Source of the DNA: an uncultured Collinsella sp.
Lineage (GTDB): Bacteria; Actinomycetota; Coriobacteriia; Coriobacteriales; Coriobacteriaceae
Length of the DNA stretch: 16,182 nucleotides
Assembly (NCBI GenBank): GCA_900757615.1
Contig: CAAEON010000006.1
Coordinates: 1 to 16,182, forward strand
Direction: 5' to 3'
In this document: in pieces, positions 5,454 through 11,312 of the stretch
Layout: every line of letters begins with the position of its first letter
How positions within the stretch are numbered: position 1 is the stretch's first letter
Translations under genes and position numbers: made by a program
Notes under the pieces: model-generated
What the model was told of the DNA's origin: nothing
The model's database searches: none
Seen by the model: the letters and a program-made list of their open reading frames with translations, nothing else

Positions 5454-6476
5454 ATGGCGCAGATGAGAATCAAGGACATTGCCGCCGAGGCGGGCGTGAG
5501 TCCGGCCACGGTCTCGCGCTATCTCAATAACCGCCCCGGGCAGATGACCGAGGAAACCCGTGCTCGCATCGCAGCGGTTATCGAGCGCACCGGCTATCGC
5601 CCGCGTGCCGCCGCGCGCAATCTGCGCAGCTCGCGCACTAATCTCATCGGCGTAATCTTGGCCGACATCGCCAACCCGTTCTCCAGCGCCATGCTCGAGG
5701 GTCTTTCCGCCAGCGCCGCCGCGCGCGGCTGCTCGCTCATGACGGCCATTAGCGGCAACGACCCCGCCAAGGAGGCTGAATCACTCACCAGACTTATCGA
5801 TGCCGGCGTGGACGGCCTGGTCGTCAATACCTGCGGAGGCAACGACAAGGCGATTGCCGCGGCCGCGGGGCGCCTGCCCGTTGTACTGCTCGACCGCGAC
5901 GTTGCCAATGGCGGCATTGATCTGGTGACATCTAACAACCGTGAGCTGGTCGCCGGCCTGGTAGGCGCCTTGGCTGCTGCGGGCAGCGAGCGTCTGTGCC
6001 TGCTTACCGAGGCAAGCGATGACAGCCCCGTGCGTCGCGAGCGCGCCGAAGCCTTTGCCTACGAGCTCTCGCGTCGCGGCCTGGCCGGCGAGGTCGTCAC
6101 CCTGGCCGACGGTGGCGCCACGGGCGTCGGCCGCTTGGACGAGACCATCCGCGGCTATGCGGGTAAAAAGCTCGGCCTCATTGCCGTCAACGGCCTGGTC
6201 TTCCTGCGCCTGACCGAGGCGCTGGCGCAGCTTGGCCCCTCGCTGCCGGCGGGTCTCAAGATCGCAACGTTTGACGATTACCCCTGGAACCACGTGCTCT
6301 TTGGCGGTGTGACCACGGCCGCGCAAGACACCCACACCATCGCCGAGCGCGTAATCGAGCGTCTGTCCGAGCGCATCGATGTCGTTACCACTACGGTGGG
6401 CGAGGCCGCAAGGCTCGCCCCCAAGCGCATCGAGATCCCCGGTCACATCGAACACCGCGCTTCGACATCGCGCTAG
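5454..6476 (+). CDS. LacI-family transcriptional regulator
   Basis: A 340-residue repressor. Residues 5-25 (IKDIAAEAGVSPATVSRYLN) are the LacI helix-turn-helix and 50-62 the hinge region. Residues 63-330 form a periplasmic-binding-protein-like effector domain starting TNLIGVILADIANPFSS. It likely controls the divergent kdgK-eda unit through the palindrome at 5338-5353 and its own promoter; the inducer would be KDG or a related sugar acid, by position only. ATG at 5454 is chosen because it is close to the helix-turn-helix and has GGGG 6-8 nt upstream. Other in-frame starts exist at 5406 and 5463; those further upstream run through the operator. The last 10 residues are a short tail. Confidence 0.87.
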   Translation: MAQMRIKDIAAEAGVSPATVSRYLNNRPGQMTEETRARIAAVIERTGYRPRAAARNLRSSRTNLIGVILADIANPFSSAMLEGLSASAAARGCSLMTAISGNDPAKEAESLTRLIDAGVDGLVVNTCGGNDKAIAAAAGRLPVVLLDRDVANGGIDLVTSNNRELVAGLVGALAAAGSERLCLLTEASDDSPVRRERAEAFAYELSRRGLAGEVVTLADGGATGVGRLDETIRGYAGKKLGLIAVNGLVFLRLTEALAQLGPSLPAGLKIATFDDYPWNHVLFGGVTTAAQDTHTIAERVIERLSERIDVVTTTVGEAARLAPKRIEIPGHIEHRASTSR

Positions 6477-6483
6477 TCTGTGT

Positions 6484-6518
6484 GATATTATATAGACAAT
6501 GTCATACAGGAGGTATCC
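6484..6518 (+). promoter_or_regulatory. Probable promoter and strong RBS of the RelB-MNT gene
   Basis: An AT-rich stretch TATTATATAG (about 6485-6494), standing out from the GC-rich surroundings, is a likely -10 region just after the LacI stop codon. AGGAGGT follows 5 nt before the ATG at 6519. No good -35 is seen. This suggests the fusion gene has its own transcription even though it lies only 42 bp behind the LacI gene. Confidence 0.45.
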
Positions 6519-7013
6519 ATGGCTGCGTCTGTGCTGAGTGTTCGAGTGGACTCGTCAATTAAAGATTCATTTGCCGAGCTGTGCGAAGAGCTCGGCATGA
6601 CTTCGTCCGTTGCGGTCAATATGTTCATGAGGCAGATGCTGCGCGAGCGCTCGCTGCCGTTTGTGCCTTCACTCGGTAAAAGCTCTGCGAGCGAAAGCGC
6701 CGCAGCGGGCATTTTGGATACCGCTCAGATTGAGTCCGCCGTCCGCGAGGCAGCCAGCCCGATTCCCGCCATCAAAACCGTGATCCTATTTGGATCGTAT
6801 GCCCGTGGCGAGGCGCGTGCAGATAGTGATATCGACTTGCGCCTTGAAGTCGATCGCGAGCAGGGCTTTGGTCTTTTTGCGTTGTCGGCGTTTGGCGAGG
6901 CAGTGCGCAAGGAAACCGGAAGGCAGGTTGACCTTGTCTCGAGCGATTATCTTGATGGCGATCTTGCCGCGGTAATCGAGCGCGAAGGAGTGATCATTTA
7001 TGATCGCGCGTAA
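6519..7013 (+). CDS. RelB/DinJ-like domain fused to MNT-type nucleotidyltransferase
   Basis: A 164-residue two-domain protein. Residues 1-50 match RelB/DinJ antitoxins: a β-strand SVLSVRVDSSIKDS, then helices with LCEELGMTSSVAVNMFMRQM and LPF. Residues 70-164 are a minimal nucleotidyltransferase: FGSYARGEARADSDIDL (91-107) with G92, S93 and catalytic D104 and D106, and a third acidic residue D138 in RQVDLVSS. MNT proteins normally pair with HEPN ribonuclease toxins and inactivate them by AMP transfer, while RelB/DinJ proteins bind DNA and neutralise RelE/YafQ toxins. No HEPN, RelE or YafQ gene is found beside it. The start is fixed by AGGAGGT 5 nt upstream. It could be an orphan antitoxin, or a DNA-bound nucleotidyltransferase. 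Domain calls are confident; function is open. Confidence 0.8.
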   Translation: MAASVLSVRVDSSIKDSFAELCEELGMTSSVAVNMFMRQMLRERSLPFVPSLGKSSASESAAAGILDTAQIESAVREAASPIPAIKTVILFGSYARGEARADSDIDLRLEVDREQGFGLFALSAFGEAVRKETGRQVDLVSSDYLDGDLAAVIEREGVIIYDRA

Positions 7014-7139
7014 GTCAGACGGCCTGTTCGCGCACGTTTTTTGAGCGCTTGATACGCTTTAACCCTGCGGAAACATTTTTCTGCGATAGTATCTGCGGTA
7101 TAGACCAGTCGAAACCCGCCCGAAAGAAAGGGGAGCGAC

Positions 7140-8477
7140 ATGAACCAGCAGAACATCGATTACGTACTCCGCTCCGTAGAGCAGCGTGACATCCGCTTTG
7201 TGCGTCTGTGGTTTGTCGACATTCTCGGCCGCCTCAAAAACTTTGCTATTAGCCCCGAGGACCTCGAGGTCGCATTTGAGGAGGGCATTGGCTTTGACGG
7301 CTCAGCCATCGAGGGCTTTGCCACGCCCGAGGAAGCCGACATGCTGGCGTTTCCCGATGCTTCGACTTTCCAGATTTTGCCGTGGCGCCCGAGCCACAAC
7401 GGCGTCGCCCGCGTGTTCTGCGACGTGTGCACCCCCGATCGCAAGCCGTTTGCCGGCGACCCGCGCGACGCCCTGCGCCGCATGTTCCGCAAGGCCGAGA
7501 AGGCTGGCTATCTGCTCAACGTGGGCGCCGAGCTGGAGTATTACTACTTCCCCGACGAACACACGCCCGAGCCGCTCGACAACGTGGGCTACTTCGATCT
7601 TTCGGTAAGCGATGCCGCTCGCGACCTGCGCCGCAACACGGTCCTCACGCTCGAGAAGATGTCCGTGCCCGTGGAGTACACCTTCCACGCCGCCGGTCGC
7701 TCGCAGCACGGCATGAGCCTGCGCCACGCCGAGGCCCTGAGCATGTCCGATGCCATCACCACGGCCAAACTCATCATTAAGCAGCAGGCCTACGAGAGCG
7801 GTTGCCACGCCTCCTTTATGCCCAAGCCGTTGGCGGGCGAGGATGGCAGCGCTATGTTCCTGTGCCAGTCGCTATTCGACCACGACGGCAACAACGTGTT
7901 TTGGGGCGAGGACGACGAGAAGTACCATCTCTCCGACGTCGCCAAGCACTATATGGCCGGCATTCTGGCGCATGCCCGCGAGATCAGCGCCATCACCAAC
8001 CCCACGGTCAACTCGTACAAACGCATCACCACGGGTGGCGACTCCGTGCCGCAGTACGCCACGTGGGGCCTGCGCAACCGCGCGAGCATGGTCCGCATCC
8101 CGGTCTACAAGCCCGGCAAGCAGCTGTCCACGCGCATCGAGCTTCGTAGCCCCGATCCCATGGCAAACCCGTACCTGGTCAACGCCGTCACGCTGGCGGC
8201 CGGGCTTGACGGCATCGAGCGCAAGCTGGAGCTCCCGCCCGAGGCCACGGCCGAGACGCTCAAGCTTACCGACCGTCAGATGGTCGAGGCCGGCTACACG
8301 CCGCTGCCGCGCTCGCTCAAAGAGGCACTCGACGTCTTTGAGGACTCGCAGTTTATGAAGGATGCCCTCGGCGAGCACATCCACAGCTTCTTCCTCAAAA
8401 AGAAGCGCGACGAGTGGCATAAGTTCGAATCCACGATCACCGAGTGGGAGATCAAGCACTACCTGGCGAACTCCTAA
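7140..8477 (+). CDS. glnA: Type I glutamine synthetase homologue with substituted metal-ligand residues
   Basis: A 445-residue protein covering the full GSI-alpha length, with beta-grasp (FVRLWFVDILGRLKNF) and catalytic domains. Conserved landmarks are GFDGSAIEGF (51-60), E131 and E133 in GAELEYYYF, FMPKPL (226-231), NPTVNSYKR (287-295), NRASMVRIP (313-321) and RIELRSPDPMANPYL with E334. However, aligning with Bacillus subtilis GS as remembered, three metal ligands are changed: the Glu of HHEVAPG is A184, the Glu of GQHEI is G191, and the His of GSGMH is F240 (GSAMFLCQS). The PROSITE-style ATP signature therefore fails. The start has GGGGAG 4-5 nt upstream. The adjacent GlnR-like gene 50 bp downstream makes a nitrogen role likely. 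It may be a poor enzyme, a different ligase, or a sensor. The gene symbol reflects homology only. Confidence 0.85.
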   Translation: MNQQNIDYVLRSVEQRDIRFVRLWFVDILGRLKNFAISPEDLEVAFEEGIGFDGSAIEGFATPEEADMLAFPDASTFQILPWRPSHNGVARVFCDVCTPDRKPFAGDPRDALRRMFRKAEKAGYLLNVGAELEYYYFPDEHTPEPLDNVGYFDLSVSDAARDLRRNTVLTLEKMSVPVEYTFHAAGRSQHGMSLRHAEALSMSDAITTAKLIIKQQAYESGCHASFMPKPLAGEDGSAMFLCQSLFDHDGNNVFWGEDDEKYHLSDVAKHYMAGILAHAREISAITNPTVNSYKRITTGGDSVPQYATWGLRNRASMVRIPVYKPGKQLSTRIELRSPDPMANPYLVNAVTLAAGLDGIERKLELPPEATAETLKLTDRQMVEAGYTPLPRSLKEALDVFEDSQFMKDALGEHIHSFFLKKKRDEWHKFESTITEWEIKHYLANS

Positions 8478-8527
8478 TCGCGCTGGCTTGTTCCAGTACG
8501 ATTGATCTCATTTCCTTGGAGGCCGAT

Positions 8528-9190
8528 ATGTCCGAAAAGAGTGCCCTGTTCATGGCGCGCACGACGCGCTTCCACGAGTTTGCCCGCAGCTTGACGACCA
8601 CCCTGGGTGTCGAGGTGAGCCTGGCTACCCCCGATTCGCCGACTGCGGCGCACGACTTTGACCTGCTGATCCTCGATTCCGATGGCATCCGTAGCGACCG
8701 CATCGATCAGATCGCCAAGTGGCTTGACGACCGCGGCGGCGTTCCCATGCTGGTGATCGTCGATGACGAGGCGCTCGGCACCCTGCGCCTGCCGAATCAT
8801 GCGCATGCCGACTTTATATGCCCCACGGCGACGCCCAACGAGCTCAAGGCGCGCGCGCAGCGCCTGATGGGCGAGGAGGAGACCGTCACCGCCGACGATG
8901 TGCTCAACATCGATAACCTCGAGATCAACCTTGCCACCTACCAGGTGACGCTCGATAACGAGCCCATCGACCTGACGCTGATGGAGTACTCGCTGCTGAG
9001 CTTTTTGGCGACGCACCCCAACCGCGCCTACAGCCGCGAAGTGCTGCTGCACCGCGTGTGGGGCTTTGAGTACTGCGGCGGCACGCGTACCGTCGACGTG
9101 CACATCCGACGCATCCGCTCCAAGGTGGGCCCGCAGATCGCGGCACACATCACCACCGTCCGCGGCGTGGGCTATCTGTTTAAGGACTAG
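8528..9190 (+). CDS. glnR: GlnR-like OmpR-family orphan response regulator
   Basis: A 220-residue protein. Residues 1-115 form a degenerate receiver domain: D50 in FDLLILDSDG sits where the phospho-acceptor would be, but the acidic pair expected near residue 10 and the conserved lysine (replaced in DFICPTATP) are absent. Residues 125-218 are an OmpR/PhoB winged helix, with IDLTLMEYSLL, the recognition segment GGTRTVDVHIRRIRSKVGP, and wing TTVRGVGYLFKD, very close to actinobacterial GlnR. GlnR proteins work without a partner kinase and control nitrogen assimilation genes. The neighbouring GS homologue supports this. TTGGAGG lies 5 nt before the ATG. A probable terminator follows. I am sure of the family and fairly sure of the GlnR identity. 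Confidence 0.82.
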   Translation: MSEKSALFMARTTRFHEFARSLTTTLGVEVSLATPDSPTAAHDFDLLILDSDGIRSDRIDQIAKWLDDRGGVPMLVIVDDEALGTLRLPNHAHADFICPTATPNELKARAQRLMGEEETVTADDVLNIDNLEINLATYQVTLDNEPIDLTLMEYSLLSFLATHPNRAYSREVLLHRVWGFEYCGGTRTVDVHIRRIRSKVGPQIAAHITTVRGVGYLFKD

Positions 9191-9194
9191 ATTT

Positions 9195-9231
9195 CCACCA
9201 CAAAGGGGACAGGCGCCTTTTTGGTGGTTTT
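9195..9231 (+). terminator. Terminator of the glnA-glnR unit
   Basis: CCACCACAAAGG (9195-9206) pairs with CCTTTTTGGTGG (9216-9227) with one mismatch around a 9-nt loop, followed by TTTT. It starts 4 bp past the glnR stop codon. Confidence 0.7.
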
Positions 9232-9345
9232 GCCACGGGTGAGGGTCTCTTTCGGGTCTGCAACAGAACTTAAGCCTTCCTAAAAGATTGCGTTCTCATA
9301 CACGTGCACCCGCATATTGGGGTACAACTCAACGTGAACAATGAT

Positions 9346-9378
9346 GGCCCGCCACATGTTTGGCGGGCCTTTGGTTAT
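9346..9378 (+). terminator. Hairpin in the HtrA gene leader, possible attenuator
   Basis: GGCCCGCCA (9346-9354) and TGGCGGGCC (9361-9369) form a perfect 9-bp stem with a 6-nt loop, then TTTGGTTATTT. It is a compact terminator-like structure placed 29 bp before the HtrA start codon rather than after a gene. It could end a short leader transcript. No clear promoter consensus was identified in 9232-9345. Confidence 0.5.
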
Positions 9379-9398
9379 TTGACGAAAGGATCGCAGCT

Positions 9399-10865
9399 AT
9401 GAGCGAGAACGATTCCCAGCGTCCCCAGGACGCGGGCAACGCCGGCGAGACCCAGCAGCAGCCGCGTGTGCAGGTGGAGTCGACGCCTGCCGGCAGCAAC
9501 ATTCCCTACGTGCAGGCTTACGACACACAGACCGGCCAGCCGCTGGGTGGTCAGCAGGTTGTAAACAAGCACACGGTGGTCAAGACCAAGACCAAAAAGC
9601 TGCCGATCTTTATTACAGCACTCGCCGGCTGTGCCTGCGGCGCCCTGCTGGTCATTGCGCTCATTATGAGCGGCACGCTCGATATCGGCGGCGGCAGGAA
9701 CGCCGTGACGGCGGGTGCTTCGGGTTCGTCGACGCAAAAGATTACGATCGGCTCCGAGGACACCACGCTGGCCGAGGTCGTTTCTGCCAAGGCCCTGCCC
9801 TCCGTGGTTTCCATTGCCACCACTTCGAGCGGCGGCCAAAGTGGCTCGCTTTCTCAGTCTGCTGACGGGTCGGATAGCTCGGGCAGCGTCGGTTCGGGCG
9901 TGGTGCTCGATACCGAGGGCCACATCCTCACCAACAACCATGTGGTCGATGGCTATGACCAGTACGTGGTGACCATGGACGACGGTACCACCTACGAGGC
10001 CGAGTTCGTGGGCAACGATGCTTCGAGCGACCTGGCCGTCATCAAGCTCAAGGACGCCGATGCTTCCAAGCTCACCCCGATCGAGATCGGTGACTCCTCC
10101 AAGCTCAACGTGGGCGAGTGGGTCATGGCGATCGGCTCGCCGTTCGGCAACGAGCAGTCTGTCTCCACGGGTATCGTGTCGGCGCTGTATCGCTCCACGG
10201 CCATGAGTTCTACCAACGGTAACACCATCTATGCCAACATGATCCAGACCGATGCCGCCATCAACCCGGGCAACTCCGGCGGCGCGCTCGTCAACGACAA
10301 CGGCGAGCTCGTGGGTATCAACTCGCTTATCGAGAGCTACTCGGGCTCCAGCTCGGGCGTGGGTTTTGCCATTCCGGTCAACTATGCCAAGAACATTGCC
10401 GACCAGATCATCGACGGCAAGACGCCGGTGCATCCGTACCTGGGCGCTACGCTTTCGAGCGTCAACGCGCTCAACGCTCGCACCAAAAAGCTGAGCACCG
10501 ATAGCGGCGCGTACGTGGCGAGCGTCGTCGAGGACGGTCCCGCCGCCAAGGCCGGCATTCAGGAGGGTGACGTCATCACCAAGCTGGGCGACGACGAGAT
10601 TACGAGCGCCGATGGCCTGATCATTGCGCTGCGCAGCCACGAGGTGGGCGAGAAGGTCGAGATCACGCTCATGCGCGGCAAGGAAGAGAAAAAGGTCACG
10701 GTCGAGCTGGGCTCTGACGAGGAGCTGCAGAACCAGCAGCAGGACGACAGCTCGACCGACACCGGCAACGGCGGTATTACCGACGAGCAGCTGCGCCAGT
10801 ATCTGGAGGAATTGCTCGGCCAGCAGGGCCAAGGCCAGGGCCAAGGCTACGGTCAGGGTTACTAA
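9399..10865 (+). CDS. Membrane-anchored HtrA/DegP-type serine protease with PDZ domain
   Basis: A 488-residue trypsin-like protease for extracytoplasmic protein quality control. Residues 1-67 are a hydrophilic, disordered cytoplasmic segment; 69-91 (LPIFITALAGCACGALLVIA) are a transmembrane anchor; then a Ser/Gly-rich linker (100-165). The protease domain shows H181 in TNNHVVDG, D211 in SSDLAVIKL and S293 in NPGNSGGAL, the complete triad. One PDZ domain follows (about 370-450: PYLGATL, DGPAAKAGIQEGDVI). The C-terminus is a Gln/Gly/Asp-rich tail with GQGQGQGYGQGY. ATG at 9399 is preferred for the GAAAGGA 9 nt upstream; the frame is open 13 codons further through the leader hairpin. It is monocistronic, ended by the hairpin at 10892. 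The symbol is left blank because the exact HtrA paralogue is not determined. Confidence 0.93.
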   Translation: MSENDSQRPQDAGNAGETQQQPRVQVESTPAGSNIPYVQAYDTQTGQPLGGQQVVNKHTVVKTKTKKLPIFITALAGCACGALLVIALIMSGTLDIGGGRNAVTAGASGSSTQKITIGSEDTTLAEVVSAKALPSVVSIATTSSGGQSGSLSQSADGSDSSGSVGSGVVLDTEGHILTNNHVVDGYDQYVVTMDDGTTYEAEFVGNDASSDLAVIKLKDADASKLTPIEIGDSSKLNVGEWVMAIGSPFGNEQSVSTGIVSALYRSTAMSSTNGNTIYANMIQTDAAINPGNSGGALVNDNGELVGINSLIESYSGSSSGVGFAIPVNYAKNIADQIIDGKTPVHPYLGATLSSVNALNARTKKLSTDSGAYVASVVEDGPAAKAGIQEGDVITKLGDDEITSADGLIIALRSHEVGEKVEITLMRGKEEKKVTVELGSDEELQNQQQDDSSTDTGNGGITDEQLRQYLEELLGQQGQGQGQGYGQGY

Positions 10866-10891
10866 CGAGCCGTATCGCACATATCGAAGCC

Positions 10892-10930
10892 AGAGGGGCT
10901 GTCCCGCCAGCGCGGGGCAGCCCCTCTTTT
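10892..10930 (+). terminator. Rho-independent terminator of the HtrA gene
   Basis: AGAGGGGCTG (10892-10901) pairs perfectly with CAGCCCCTCT (10918-10927), followed by TTT. The inner loop also contains CCCGC/GCGGGG pairing. Confidence 0.85.
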
Positions 10931-11002
10931 CGTACTGATCCCTTGGGGACGGAGGAAAACGGATCACTTGTGGCTGGCAAGAGGCTTGGTTCGGAATGGC
11001 CT

Positions 11003-11203
11003 GGACAGTTAGTTCAGATACGTATAAATCTGGGGCAGCTTGGGATGCGTTTTGAGCAATTTTTGATTGGGTTGGGGCTCGAATGGGTGTTTGGAAGGGA
11101 GAGTGGGACGTTTACATGGTCTCGAGGAGCCCAAATTAGTTGAAACAGGGGTGTTCGTGCCTGATTCGGCTCTAGCATTTATACGTATCTGAACTAACTG
11201 TCC
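11003..11203. repeat. 201-bp element with perfect 27-bp terminal inverted repeats (MITE-like)
   Basis: The ends 11003-11029 (starting GGACAGTTAGTTCAG) and 11177-11203 are perfect inverted repeats of 27 bp. The 147-bp interior has no credible gene on either strand. No clear target-site duplication flanks it. It lies alone between the HtrA terminator and the ligA promoter region. A non-autonomous mobile element is the best guess. The remainder of the 447-bp gap (10931-11002, 11204-11312) shows no other recognisable feature. Confidence 0.7.
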
Positions 11204-11312
11204 ACCCCAGTCTGGCGGCTGCCGATTCGGTGCGGTTCGAGACCGCTATTCGGCCTCATTGCGACCGGTGGTACTCTAGTATCCGTTTGAAATCGAGCGA
11301 AGGAGTGCCGCT

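Noticed and set aside
9375..10967. 530-codon open frame antisense to the HtrA gene
   Set aside because: The length comes from GC-rich codon bias in the opposite strand; the translation is compositionally odd and covers the terminator hairpin.
11003..11203. The 201-bp element as a riboswitch or rho-independent terminator
   Set aside because: The 147-bp loop between perfect ends has no T tract and no recognisable aptamer; HtrA already has a strong terminator upstream.
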